Of a stretch of DNA of 64,000 nt, positions 1 to 12,500 are shown piece by piece (within the stretch, counting starts at the first letter, position 1; each line of letters begins with the position of its first letter). The position numbers and the translations under genes were made by a program. This stretch comes from Chrysaora quinquecirrha (lineage: Eukaryota > Cnidaria > Scyphozoa > Semaeostomeae > Pelagiidae): NCBI GenBank assembly GCA_014526335.1, contig JACTAT010000014.1, positions 4,589,340 through 4,653,339 on the forward strand. Reading direction: 5' to 3'. A model generated the notes under the pieces. The model did not search any database and had not been told where the DNA came from. It saw only the letters and a list, made by a program, of their open reading frames with translations.

Positions 1-3000
1 GGAATCTTGCTCTATGATACTCAAGATCAAAGTTTAGTAGATGAAAGTAGATTTAGGAATGTTCAGGATCAGACGTTTACTTCGAGGAGTAAAAAAGATC
101 TAGGCAAGTTACAGATTCAGCAGGAATCACCGGAACCATTGGGGAGGCAAGGCATGCATTCTACTGATGCTGATGCGACTGTTTGGCATAGCAAAGAGCA
201 TACGGATCAGGAAGACGTTGGAGTTAGAGAATATTATTCAGTTGGCATTCCGTACCTTGCAAGTACCCCTGTGATGGACCCATGGTAAGGTGATCATTAT
301 TAGGTCATCAAATTTTTATCAGTAGTCTATTATCTGTTTAATAATAGCATTAAAAACTCTCTGCCAGTAAAGCCTGGTTTCCATATCATCAGGGACAGTG
401 GGGGCGGGTCCCCATCACTGCGATCATATGGGAATGCTTAAGATCATATCGCAATGCTATGTCTCTGTCACTGCAATCATACTGTTACACTTTTGATTGC
501 CAGAAATGTTTTAAAAACACTTCCCATATCATTACTGCGTGCTGAAATAAACAACTTGAGATTTTCCTGTAATGGCCTCGTTGTGTCCGTTGCTTATGAT
601 AATATTGAAACATGAACATCGCCGTCACGTCGTCTTCATGACCATGACCATTGCTTACAATGATATGGAAGCCAGGCTTAGTAAAGTGTTTATTAAAATC
701 TTCGGAGAAATGGGCTTTAGATCATTGGCGGACGATCTGGTCACAAAATCTTGAATTCATGAATGGATTGAACTTTCACGACTTTTTAATGGAAAAACGA
801 CATTTTTATTGATAGCATTATGATTTGTCTTCTCTTAATTTGTTGTTGCTGTTTAGGTTCCCCAAACCATTTTCTTGTCGGATTTTGACAAACTAAGAAT
901 TGATCCAATATACCCACTGTAGCCCCCCCTGATACACAAGACTTCGTCTTTACAGCGGATTTTGATTTCTTCGCTTGTCATGTCAATTTCTTCCCTTATG
1001 TTAATCGCTGTGTAATGTTACCTAGTGTTAAGCACATAATGTGAAGGCATTTAATCTTTTACAGTCAACATAAAGATTTCGATGAAACGATGTGGTCTGG
1101 ACCAGCAAGTCCTTCTGTGGTCAGCTCACAAGTTCGAACCCCTGAAAAAGTCAAGCCATCTTCAACATCAAGAGCAAACGGAAAGGTGAGACTTTTTCTT
1201 TTAATGATACCCTACACGTTTTTTTAATATTAGGAACCTTTGTCCTGAGTTGAGGGCTGAGGCTAGAGTTCCCTAAATTTATAACAAAATGCGGCTGAAA
1301 GTTTCTTATACTCTTCTTTGTCGAGAAATACGTTTGAATGTGAGTTTTTGTGAGTTTGAGAATATGAGAAAGTGACTTTTTACAGCATATTCACTTATCT
1401 TCGCTTATCTTTCAATATGAATTGAGTTTTGGGAGGAACAATGTGATGGGAAATAAGTTAGTTAGTTGTATAAACCGTCTTGTTCTCAGAAAAAGTATTT
1501 CTTAATTTTTCATCCTATCTTTGATAGTTCCTTATAGGAGAACTGTAGAAATTTTTCTAAACAAAAGTAGAATTTATTAGTAGTTTAATTTAGTTCTCCT
1601 TTAAATTCTGAAATTCTAAGATTTTCGTCAACCCAAAAAGATACAATCCTGTTCCTAAAAAGGAACGGATCCATGCATATCCGTGTAAAAGAAAAGCTAA
1701 TCGTGACCATTTTGAGAACGCTCTAATCCGGTCCCCTTTAAACAGGTGGCCTTGATCGTCGAAAATTTTCTTTCTACAATACTCTCTTTTTTTAGGATCA
1801 GGACAAACCAATTTTCAAATGTCCAACAAGAATTGTAGCTCGTAAACTTCACACTGATGGCTTGGATTCTCCCTGTTTGTTTAAAAGTATCCAATCAAAT
1901 AAGTCGGATAATTCACGTGATTCAGTGGATCATAGCAGAAGAGACGACTTGAATCTCAGTGATGATATGTTTAACAGAGATACAATGAACAATGATGAGC
2001 GTCACGGTGAGAAATTCAGAGATTAACGCTTTGTTTCTGCATGAGAATTTTGACATGCAAAAGGAAGAATACATTCTTGAATTTTTCATAAAAAACTATT
2101 AACGTCCTCGCCTAGGATCTTCTGTATCGTTATGTCTAGCAAGATTTCTAACATTGGAGGGGTAGGAGGGTGTGGTCAAGGAAAAATACCGCGTGGCTTT
2201 TAGAATATGTACCCAAGTCGTGCTATGCGAGACTTTTACATCAGATTTGGCTGATATACAAAACCTATCGTGGTGATGATTGAGGGGTAATTTTCCCCTC
2301 CCCCCGCGCTCCCTTTGCATACGCCACTGAAACCCATACTAAAGCCCCGTTCATGTGAAAGAAAAGATGCAAATCCAACAGACTGAAGATTTCACTGTTT
2401 TTATAAGGGTACGGATCGGGAAGGGTTCAAATGGATTCGCTTTTCTAACGTACTATTAGCTTTTCTAGTGTGCCCAAAAAATATCATCCCTTTCCAAAAA
2501 GGAAGAGATCCTTGCTAGGGGCATTTCACTCCTCGAAAGCGTACGATATTCCAAATGTAACAAAATGATTCTTACAAGATTCCTACAAAAACAATAGAGA
2601 TTCCAGCTAAGTGTGTATGAGATCCCAACGAGTGAATTGCTCCTCGGTTCGAAGCGTACCCGTGTAAACAAAAGCCTGATATTTTTGGGCACGGGTCCTC
2701 TCGGATAAATTGTAAATGCAATAGCTGTATGCAAGAATAACCCCAGCAATAGAATTCTGAGTCAACGAGTTATACTTTCTGTTTTGACTTTGGCTATGCA
2801 TTCTTTTCATGAAGTTCCTTTCACGGAATATTGTATTGTCTTTTGCAGAAACTTTCGGGAACGATGAAGAAGATGAGCAGCTTAAGGTGGGAAAATATCT
2901 TTGAATAGCTTTAAGATCGAAATTAGCTAGCTATAGCTTTGAAAAATAGAACTGTATATGTTTAAAAAATAACTCAAATGACCCTGATCCTTGATTTTAT

Positions 3001-4509
3001 TTGCAGGAATAAGAGATGACGATGAAAGTGCTCTTGAAAGGTATTAGCTAGCTAATTATTTTGTGTCTAAACCATAATGCACGTTTTAGAAATGTTTCCG
3101 GGGAATTTCAATCTATTCCTGTGTACGTATTCCGTCGTTGCAAAAGGGCCCCTTTCCCTTGTCACGTGAACATAACGTGTGATCTGATTGGGTGATCCTT
3201 GCTTTTGGGCTTGAAGGCCAAGTTGCGATGGCATTCTGTGGGCAGTTTTCGATTCAGCAACTACTTGTGTGTGTTTATATCAAACTTGATGCTGCAAAGC
3301 AGAGCATAGCCCCTGCATAGCGAAAATATCATCTGAATCTGGCAGACAGAACTCGATTTTTGCTTGAAAGCTTGCTTCATGTTTCTGTGTTCTTTATACT
3401 TTGCAGTTTCTAGTGTTGCGTGCATTCTTGAATCTTGGCTGGGGCCTCAAGAATTTTCTATTTCAAGACCTCTGAAGAAAGTCCAAAAAGATGATCATTC
3501 AATCAGATTTAACTTACACCAAAGTCCAAAAGAGATGACCAACCAATCAGATTTAACTTAACGTAATAATCATGTGTCCAGTATAGGTCACCAAATGTTT
3601 TCAAAATTTTGCTGCTATTTGTTGCAATTTTGATGTTTCCTGCAAGGAAATTATTACAAAAAATATTCTTTTTACATCGCAGCTACTTCAAGAAAGCAAG
3701 TGTTGCTGATACTCCTAGCATTAAATATAAGTATAATGCTGTTGTCAGAAAAAGAGCAGAAAGGGACAAAATGGATGGCTATCAATGTCAAGAATGCGCT
3801 GCCGTGAGTACCCTTTATACCTTATTGGCCAGAATACTATGATCCAATACTTTGGCCCAAATCATCAGGCTCACTTTGGTAGGGATGCCCATAAGAGCAA
3901 GGGACAAGAGAAGCAGAAGTCATTGTTTTGTTGACAGATAACCAGGGATGTAATGGGCCCTAAACAATAGCAAGATTTATCCCCCATGTGCCATAAAATA
4001 CTACGATCCAGTACGTTTGTTGGGATGCAAAGAAGGCCAGGAGACAAAAAGGGCAGAAGTCGGTGGGGTGCAAGTGGTCTTTTGTTGAGAGATAACCTGG
4101 GAGGTTATGGGCACTTAAACAATGGCAATCTTCAAACCGATTTTGCCAGAATACTATGATCCAATACGTTGGCCATATTATAAAGTGCGATTTGGTAGGG
4201 GTGCCGGAAATCCAGGGGACAGGAGAGGCAGAAGTTACTGCAGAAGCTATATTATCAAGCGCATTTTAGACCTTTTTTGTGTTTTAGTGGTATAAAGACG
4301 ATGATAACGAAGAATCGAAGAAAAGGCATTTGAAGCACGTTTGTCGACACAAAGCTATATCATCGCCACCCCCTGCCACTCCTAATGGTTTCTGGTCACT
4401 TGGATTTCCTGAGACTCAAGAATACATCGATAAAGGTTATATGTTGGATGAAAATGTCTCTCTTCCTCATCACGCGAAACCAAAACAAAGAAAAGATAAA
4501 GGAACGTGA
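1..4509 (+). CDS. RBBP8: CtIP/RBBP8-like DNA end-resection protein, 3' part (5' exons outside window)
   Basis: Exons: <1-284, 1065-1185, 1796-2006, 2849-2886, 3007-3040, 3683-3803, 4288-4509 (stop TGA 4507-4509). The last two exons encode the Sae2/CtIP C-terminal domain: a basic stretch RKRAERDKMDGYQCQECAA with a CxxC zinc knuckle, then VCRHK, then NGFWSLGFPETQEYIDKGYM, the block I recognise from animal CtIP. The earlier exons are low-complexity, S/T/D-rich linker, as expected for CtIP's disordered middle. In the family, CtIP is the nuclear cofactor of MRE11-RAD50-NBS1 that starts resection of double-strand breaks. Oddity: exon 2849-2886 ends in phase 0, but exon 3007-3040 makes sense only from phase 1 (phase 0 gives an immediate TAA). 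One base seems to be missing near the 2886 donor, or the splice differs from my model. The last intron carries a tandem repeat. The identity rests on the C-terminal domain. Confidence 0.85.
2105..2333 (+). repeat. Interspersed repeat, 'AACATTGGAGGGG ... TACGCCACTG' family
   Basis: Intronic copy of a G/C-run-containing repeat. It has landmarks of an AACATTGGAGGGG start, a 'gtgtggtc' block, 'ttttacatcagattt', 'caaaacctatcgtgg' and a C-rich end before 'cgccact'. Related copies are seen near 15340-15497, 30784-30930 and 58890-59092. No coding capacity is visible. The element class is unknown. Confidence 0.5.
3821..4250. repeat. Tandem repeat of about 150-165 bp, roughly 2.7 copies
   Basis: In the last RBBP8 intron the block 'agaatactatgatccaatac' recurs in degenerate form at about 3831, 3996 and 4149. 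Each is followed by a 'ggggacaagagaggcagaagt'-like segment and, in the first two copies, by 'gttgacagataacc'. Copies are imperfect (about 80-85% by eye), so the array is old. Confidence 0.7.
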
Positions 4510-5278
4510 TATTTTTAGGTATGTTTTTATCAGTTCTACCACGGAATGAAGAGTCAACCTGAAGGCTCATTCGAGCGAGTTAAACAATTTGACAGCTGTT
4601 TAACTCAAATGCCCTAGGTATGAAACATTTCCGTCCTCGAACGCGTTTTCATTTCCTCTAGGAAGGATTTTGGGAAAGATAAGATCCTGTCCCCTATCTT
4701 GAATATGCGCTTTAGGCCTTGGCCAAATGATCAAACATTGTTAGCAAAACATTTGAGATTCGCTTGTACGACAAAAAATGTTTGACCGTTTGACACACAT
4801 TGCAAAACACTGCTCTTCAAATTTTTTTGTTTGTGACAAGCAGAATATGTTTTTAAGTTTGCCAAAACATTGCTATCAAATTCTGCTTTCCGATGGTATC
4901 CTTAAAACATCATTGCTTATGTTTCGTGACGTCATCAAACAAACAAACATTGCTTGTTAAGCAAATCTCAAATGTTTGACAAACAATATTCCATCTATTG
5001 GTCAGGGCCTTGGGCTTGCTACCTGAGTCATAGTTTTCACTAGATGGGCACTCAGAAAACACAGCGCAAAAGTCTCGAATGCTGTTGAAAGCGGTTCGAA
5101 TCCAAGGTTCTATTTTGATGCAACATTGGAATCAGATATTCTATTTTGAGATCAGGATTCGAATCCAATTCCGATTTTGACGTCAGCTTATTATTTGTTA
5201 CGTCACAACTGATTACTCAAACCTTCATTATGATTAACTGAACGCGGTTAAGTAGGAACGTTAATTGAAGTTTAAGCC
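4510..5278. other. Spacer between RBBP8 and the small membrane-protein gene
   Basis: The interval is 769 bp with no coding exon that I can support. It holds one full copy of the palindromic MITE family (4715-5012). The remaining 266 bp directly before the next ATG would contain its promoter, but I see no recognisable core-promoter motif. Confidence 0.6.
4715..5012. mobile_element. Palindromic MITE, copy 1 (full length)
   Basis: Begins GGCCTTGGCCAAATGATC and ends with the near-reverse complement ATTGGTCAGGGCCTT. Inside, CAAACATT/AATGTTTG words recur on both strands so that the whole about 300 bp can fold on itself. There is no ORF of note, so it is non-autonomous. This is the best-bounded reference copy of the family. 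Confidence 0.8.
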
Positions 5279-5814
5279 ATGGAAGACCAAGAGCCTCTTA
5301 TACAAAGTTTTAGCTCGTACAACAAGAAGACAATCGCGCCAAATATTTACCTCGATTACATGAAACGCCAGTTCGATGATTTCGAAGAATTTGGGCCTAA
5401 TTATTATGATGACGACGAGAACAAGATTGGTTTTGTTGATATTGGAATTGGGATATTAGTTGCAGTTGTTTTTGTACTTTCTGTTTCGCTGTTATCAATG
5501 TCAGTGACGAATTTTATGAAGACCAATGAGAAATTGAGGATATTAAGGAGTGAACTTAATTCGGAGTTAAGAATAAGAAGTGAAGGAAAAAATGTTACTC
5601 GTGGCAAAGTAGGAAGACAAGGTTAACACATAATGAGAGTAGGGTTATATATTTCATTTTATATTTTACGGTCAGTATTTTCGTACGTTAATTCACTTCT
5701 TCCTTTGTAGGTTTAGAGTTAGAGAAAAGATCTGTCTCCTCGATGAGAATTGGAAACAATTTCAAAAGATATTGGACCCTTGATAAGAATGAGATAAACC
5801 AACCTGTAAGTTAA
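5279..5814 (+). CDS. Small single-pass membrane protein, family not recognised
   Basis: Two exons, 5279-5621 and 5711-5814, joined in phase 1, give about 148 residues. The N-terminal half is acidic and Tyr-rich. One strong hydrophobic helix spans about residues 51-76 (GFVDIGIGILVAVVFVLSVS). A charged segment able to form a coiled coil follows. There is no signal peptide, so N-in (type II or tail-type) topology is likely. DQEPLI at residues 3-8 fits the acidic dileucine pattern (D/E)xxxL(L/I) used for endosome/lysosome sorting; this is pattern only. The stop overlaps a perfect donor (CCT|GTAAGT at 5806), so a further downstream exon is possible; I found none before NMD3's 3' end. I assign no function. 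Confidence 0.6.
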
Positions 5815-6029
5815 TCAAACTATCAACTCCATTTCAATTTTTATGTATTACTACTAGCGTTTTAGGCATATTTAAGCATTCATTGTATATACGAATGTTT
5901 TTATCAAAGAAAAGGTCGTGCCAAAGCAAAACGACGATTTATAGAATCATTTTCCACTTTTGCAAGTGGCAGCGTGGTAAAGTTGCCGTTTTAAAGTCTG
6001 CTGCTAGCCAAGAGCTACTCAGTTGACTT

Positions 6030-6260
6030 AACACTTAACTCTTGTCTGGATGCATATAGCATAAAGCAGGGTGCAGCCACACATGGCGCTTATAACTACG
6101 GACCAGCACGAGCACCTTTTTATAGAAAGGGGTAGAGAGAGGCACATCTGTATTCACAACTTGCTCAAGGTTGTTATCTCTGGAATCACAAGTGGAAACA
6201 CCGTGGCTCGAGCCCACGACATCATGGGTCCTCCACGCTAACCACTGCGCCACAGAGACC
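6030..6260 (-). mobile_element. tRNA-derived SINE, family A, copy 1
   Basis: Read on the minus strand it begins GGTCTCTGTGGCGCAGTGG, with a Pol III A box TGGCGCAGTGG, then a B box GGCTCGAGCC-like segment. A shared body follows (CTCTCTCCACCC, GTGTGGCTGCACCCTGC). Copies at 21199-21428 and 35855-36081 share the whole layout and the same orientation. Confidence 0.75.
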
Positions 6261-6264
6261 ACTG

Positions 6265-6378
6265 TCTGACGAGCAATGTTTTGCGAACTGGCAAAGAGAT
6301 AAATCTTCTTGCTTGTCAAGCAAAGTCTCATATGTATGACCAACAAGTCTGACCGTATGGCAAACACCTGGCCTTAAA
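6265..6378. mobile_element. Palindromic MITE, fragment 2
   Basis: A decayed right portion: GACGAGCAATGTTTTGCGA, 'cttgcttgtcaagcaaa', and an end near 'gtatggcaaacacctggcctta'. It abuts the 5' end of the SINE. Confidence 0.55.
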
Positions 6379-6545
6379 ATTTTCTTCGGAAATTTGCAAT
6401 TGTTGCGGCAATTTAATGCCAGAAGATCCGTCTTCTTACTCTATACGTAATTAAACGCTATAAATCGAAGGATAAGACAAAAAATAGAAGCTTCTTCTGT
6501 TGCAATTTCTGTCAAATCATAATACAATTCAATTCATTTGGTAAT

Positions 6546-9500
6546 TCAGTCTGAGTCAGAGGCACTCGCCATTTCTTGATCCTCTAACGTCAAATCATTA
6601 AGCATTTCTTCTATACCAATTCTTGGCATGTCATTAGCAACACTGTCGTATCCGACTGATTGAGCTCTTTCATCTAAAACAAAGAATAACAGGACTGGAA
6701 TCAGAGATTGTTGAGCCTAACAGAGAAAATATGCTTAGAGTCTTGGGTAACTAAGACTAGTTTTGGACAGGGCCATTTTGGTTCAAAATTCGGACCGATA
6801 ATTCCGCACAGCTCAGAAAAGTGGTCTGTGATTCAAAAATTTTTCGGGAGAACGGAAAGAACATTTTCAAGATGAAGCAAAATCAACAAACAACTTTTTT
6901 ATGTCCTCTTGTTTTCTTTTGGTGCCCGAGGAAATAAGACATTAACACCATCATCATTTTAATTACATGTATGCCAAAAAATGTACGACAAACAATGTTT
7001 TGAGACGTGGCCAAACAGTAAGTTCAGAATGTTTTGCCAGGCTTCGGTACTCCTTTAAAACAGACAGACAACAGAATAGATTACCTTTGTAAATATTGAT
7101 ATTATGTCTGTAATCTCTGTCTTCCTCGAGATCATCCAAGAAATCATCATAATCCCTGAAAAAATAAGCATATAATATGAATATGAATTACTGAGAAAGC
7201 TCTGAGGTCCTGGCTAAACGATCATTTTTGTCAAACATCAGAACATTATTATTTCCAAGAAGGAAGTAAAACATCAGAACATTATTATTTCCAGAAGAGA
7301 AGAGTGGATGTACAAGAAGGAAGTACATCAGTATCATACTTTGTCAGGCCATCTGGATCGATACCAGTTGTATCTTTAGACAATCCTTTCAATTTCCAAT
7401 TTCGATATTTTCTTCGTTTGCGTTTGTCTCCATACGATTTCTTCACCAACACCTTTCAAAAGACAAATTAAGAAAGATCGTAGTCAGAGGCGCCGAAGCA
7501 AGGCATTGGGGCAGCAGGGGCAGAAGCAACAGATTCAGGGCAAAACAATAAGAAAATCAAAGAATTCACAATATTTATGAGGGCAACAAGGGCAATTGCC
7601 CCCTCTGCCCCCGTGCCTCCGGCACCCCCTGATTCGTAGTACTGATGATGATCATAGTATGGTCGAAACATGTCTTTCAAGTTTAAGAATGCCATCTTTT
7701 GCGTCAAATTTATAACAAAAAGGTTTAATCCAACATGTATTGACCGAATCTTGCAGAAATAGCTGGTGGTGGAAGGTGTCGATAGAAACGATAAAAAGTA
7801 AAAAAAATCAAAACTCACGACACTTGGAACATGATCTTCCTTCATCTTCTCTAAATTTTCATCATTTAAATTTGAAGACGTAAAATCAAATCTGAAATAA
7901 ATAAATCATAGCAATAAATGTGACTGAAAGCATGCGAATCATATCGCAATAAGTACGCGGATTCTATTTCTACATCAAAGGTCTTGGTCAAACAATCAAA
8001 CATTGTTGGTCAAACATTTGAGATTTTGCTTTGCAGGCAATGTTATACCGTTTGGCCAGGTCGCGAAGGATTGCTTAGCAAGCAGAATTCCTTCAGTAAT
8101 GGTTTTTGAAAACTTTAAAAACATTCTATGCTTCTATCTAGCAAAAATGTTTGACGAGCAATTTTTGATGCGGTCGAACAGTCAAGCATTGTGTTTCACA
8201 GGCAAATCTCAAATGTTGAAAAAACAATGTTTGACCGTTTGGCCAGGGCCTTAGATTAAGATTAAGTTGAATAAAATACAATGATAGTAGTCACATCAAT
8301 AATTTGAGAACTACATTTCATGGCTTTATTAGCAAACAGGCAAATCTCAAATGTTTGATAAACAATGTTTGATTGTTGGCCAGGGCCTAAGTTTAAAAAA
8401 ATACAGGGGTGGTAGTCACAGCAATATTTAGATAACTACGTTTCAACTACATGGTAACAGCGACGAAATGGATTAACTTTAATAAAATAAAGGGGGCGTG
8501 AAAACCCTCGACGGTGGATGGCCTACCAGTAATTTTGTTGGAACATGTCCGGAAAAATGCGACACCTTAATCTCACTTACCCAAGCACTGCATCTCCAGT
8601 AGTTAAAACATGTCCTAGATGAGTTCTACAATGAATCTGGTCGTCTGTTGCTCCCATGTCTTGGCTTCGCATCACATAAACATCAGCTGCCTGATACTTG
8701 GGATACAAAAAATCAGATCATCAGAAAATTAGCTAAAAACAAACTCTACAAGGCCCTAGCCAAACGATCAAACATTGTTTGTCAAACATTTGAAATTTGC
8801 CTATCAAGCAAAATGTTGGTTCTACTGTGCTTGACAAACAATGTTTTGTGACGTGGCGAAACGTTCAAACAATGTTTGACAAGCAAATTGTAAACGTTTG
8901 AATATCAAACATTGTTGGTCCAAAATTGAAAATTTGCTTGTCAAGCAAAATGTTCGACCGTATTACACAACGTATCTTGCTTGACTGAATGTTTTGTGAC
9001 GTGGCCAAACGTTCAAACAATGCTTGATAAGCGAATTGTAAATGTTTGACAAACAATGTTTGATCGTTTGGCGACGGTCTAAATTTGCGTGCAATGAAAC
9101 AATGCAACAACGACAGCACAACAAACCAAAGCGTATAAAAAGATAAACTTTGCTTACTTTGCCTTTCATGGAAGCCATGCTGCGATTATTTTCTGAGTCC
9201 ACCTCAAGAATTGTATATTCTGTTAATTGCTTGCTACTGCAAAGACTGTTAAATGGAGTTCGCCAATATGCGTTTGCTTGGAGCTCAGCAACTGAAGGGA
9301 CACAAAAAACAAAATTAAACGGAGGAGAATTTGAAGTTTAACTCATAGACATCTTTGTGTAGGCCCTGACCAAAGGAGCAAACATCCTTGGTCGAACACC
9401 TCAGAATTTTTGTAAAAGTAATATTTGACTGTTTTGCCTCGTCACAAAACATTTCTTGGCAAGCAGGGACGCTTACCAATGTTATTCTATGCTTTTATCC

Positions 9501-12500
9501 AGCCAAAAATGTTCGATGAGCAATGTTTTGCGACGTTGCCAAACGGTAAAACATTTTGCTACACAAGCAAATTATTTGGCTTGGCATTAGACTTTGAATT
9601 TGGAAAACAATGTTTGATTGTTTGGCCACGGTCATTTCCAGTTCTAAGCGGCATGGGTTTTATCATATGTTTAATAAATGCATGCTCATTGGCTGTTTTA
9701 AAATTCAGACAAAAGACTATTCAATTCATCGCAAAAGTGAAAGAAAGTACAAGGTCCTACTCCAACGATCAAACATAAATGGTCAAACATTTGAGATTTG
9801 CTCTAAAAGCAATTTTTGATCATTTGGCCACGTCACAAACTATTACTCGAAAAGCAAAAAATGTGCACAATATTGCGCACAATGTTTCTGAGAAAATTTT
9901 GCTTGATTACAACGAAAGATGCTTGACGAGCAATGTTACGCGACATGACCAAAATGTAAAACATTTGCTTAACAAGCAATTTATAAATGTTTGACAAACA
10001 ATGCTTGATCGTTTGGCCTAGGCCAAAGTAGAGAGATGGATATACTTAGTCACATAGTTTCTTCATACCTTGCAGAGTTGACGGATTTATGAAATGCAGT
10101 GAGTTTGTGACTTTGTAACATATCAAAATTTGCCTGGAATAGAAGTTCGACAAAAATTTAAACTCTCTTCGCGTGTTATGCACCCTGCTTCACATACTAC
10201 CTGAATTATTCCCATTCCCAGTAACGGCTTGTTGCTGGAACGTTTATATTTCTAAGAATGGCAATAGGTCTTTCTAGAAAGTTCTCTGTCCTCCAAGTTT
10301 TCAAGTGCTTATGAAGCAGTATTTCAGCCTGCACCTATAGTGAATTGACCCTATCTAGCAGAAAGTTTCTTACCCAATATTTCCTAAAGATCTTGAAAGT
10401 TTCAATGGCATACAGACTATGTCATCCTGCAAAAAGACATATTATGCATCAGTGAGCGCTCAGCGAAATTCAACTCAAATATTAACAGGCGGGAAAACGT
10501 ATCAGAAGCTTTTTTAGGCCTTTGTCTAACAATCAACACGATACAAAACATTGATTGACAAGCGAATTTCGCCAACCAATTTTTTAAGAACATTGAAAAC
10601 ATTCTCTGCTTGTGTCAAGCAAAAATGTTTGACACGCAATTTGCTATGGTATGGCAAAACAGGCAAACACTGTGTTTTATAAGCAAATCTCAAATGTTGG
10701 ATAAACAATGTTTGATCATTTGGTGAGGGCGGTAAAGCAATGTTTTGTGACATGGCTAGTGTTTGATCAGCCAATTTCAAATTTTTGATGGTTTTGCCTG
10801 GGCCTCACAAAGAACGAAGGAAACGGTTCTAAAAGCAAATGAATCCAAACCTTGCAAATGGGAACAAGTTCGACAGAAAACGTATGCTTGTAATTATAAG
10901 TATTGTTATGAATGTCATGAGAGATGAGCTGTTCTGAGGTCTTATATCTACGAAAGAATATAAGAAGTTTCATAAAAGATTAAAGCTAGATATTAAAAAG
11001 AAGAAAAACAAAATTACTAACGAAATGAAATTAATCTTATGCTTGATCACTAACGATCACGCACATGATAATAAATATGAATAAGATTTGTTCTACCTGC
11101 ATGGCACAACTTGCATGAGAAAATCAACCAGTTTTCTGGCCTCTTCTTTTTTACCATAAAAGAAATCCAAACCATCTGAAAAAGAGGTGCAGGAAAGTTA
11201 TGGAAAATCCTTTTTATGAGTTAAAAAAAGAAGTCAAAGCTGCTCCTTAAGGCCCTGGTCTAGTTGCTCGCTCAAACATTGTTCGTCAATCATTTTGAAT
11301 TTGCTTGCCAAATCAAATTTTGTCCCGTTTTGCCACTCGCAAAGCATAGCCTGTCAAATCCTTTTTTGCTTGTGACAAGCAGAAAACGTTTATCGAAGTT
11401 TTTCAAAATCACCGTGCAACAAATTAAAATTATTTTGCTTGTCAAGCAATATTCAGCGACGTGGCTAAACGATCAAACATTGCTTGTAAAGCAAATTGCA
11501 AATGTTTGACCAGCAATGTTTGATCGTTTGGCCATGGCATAAGGCTACGAAACGACTGAATATTAGACCAATTACACGAGTCCCATTAATCGCTGCCAAC
11601 ACTACAACTTGTTGTTCGTGTACGGAGGTAGCTCAAACTTAGTTGTAGCGCACTGCTGTCGGTGATGGTAAAGCATGCTGGTCTGGCAATGTTTTATAAG
11701 ATGACAAAACGGTCAAATATTCCTTGTAAAGCAATCCTCAAATAGTTGAAAAACAATATTTGTTCTTTTGGCACGGGGTTAGGAAAAAGCCGCTGGTTTC
11801 TACCACGAGTTAATGAAGATAGCTGAACAAAGTGTAAATTCTAAAAATAGAAAGATAGGCAATTCTAACCATGTATTTGTTTGACTTGAATGCATCTTGA
11901 ATGCATGCTATGTCTCATAATCAGCTGTTCAAGGTAGAAAAACGTCTTTTTGTGAGGAACCTACAAGAAAAGAATAACCAGTTCTCAGAAATGCACTGTA
12001 ATAACGTTACATTGATTAACCATCCGCTATCCTGAACAAAATCAGTTGATTCTCCTTTAGTTTAATGTGATTTTCCATTTTGCTATTTCCTGTGCTTCTT
12101 ATTCGCTTAGCAGATTATCAGTTTATCTCGTGGAATGCGCTTTTAGGGACATAAAATTTCGGGACAATTTAGGGACGATCTTAATTTGACTTTAGGGAAG
12201 ATTTAGAGATGTAGTTGAATGCTGACCCTAAGTCCGTCAAAAGACAGCTCTTACATTATTTTTAAGGACAGTTTAGGTAAACGAAAGGGTCGATTTAGAG
12301 TCAATTGGGGGACAAAGTTGGTTTTAGAGTCTATTACACATAAAGTTGTTTGGAAAAAAACGTCGATCTTTGTCAAAACTTAGGCTTTTTTCCTTCCACA
12401 TTTCTCATTGCACGGCGATGGGAGACAGAGTTCTCCTGAAACGTTTGCCCAATAAATATCAAACACTTCTCGTCAAAATCGGCGATTATCTTGTCTCTTA

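Larger units (their letters stand above)
5815..6545. other. Convergent spacer between the membrane-protein gene and NMD3
   Basis: About 730 bp at the 3' ends of both genes. It holds a tRNA-derived SINE (6030-6260, minus) followed directly by a decayed fragment of the palindromic MITE (about 6265-6378). The rest is AT-rich sequence without a supported feature. Confidence 0.6.

Noticed and set aside
12140..12330. TTTAGGGAC-like words in NMD3 intron 5, resembling TTTAGGG telomere repeats
   Set aside because: Only a few scattered matches with irregular spacing and no tandem array; read as chance or decayed low complexity.
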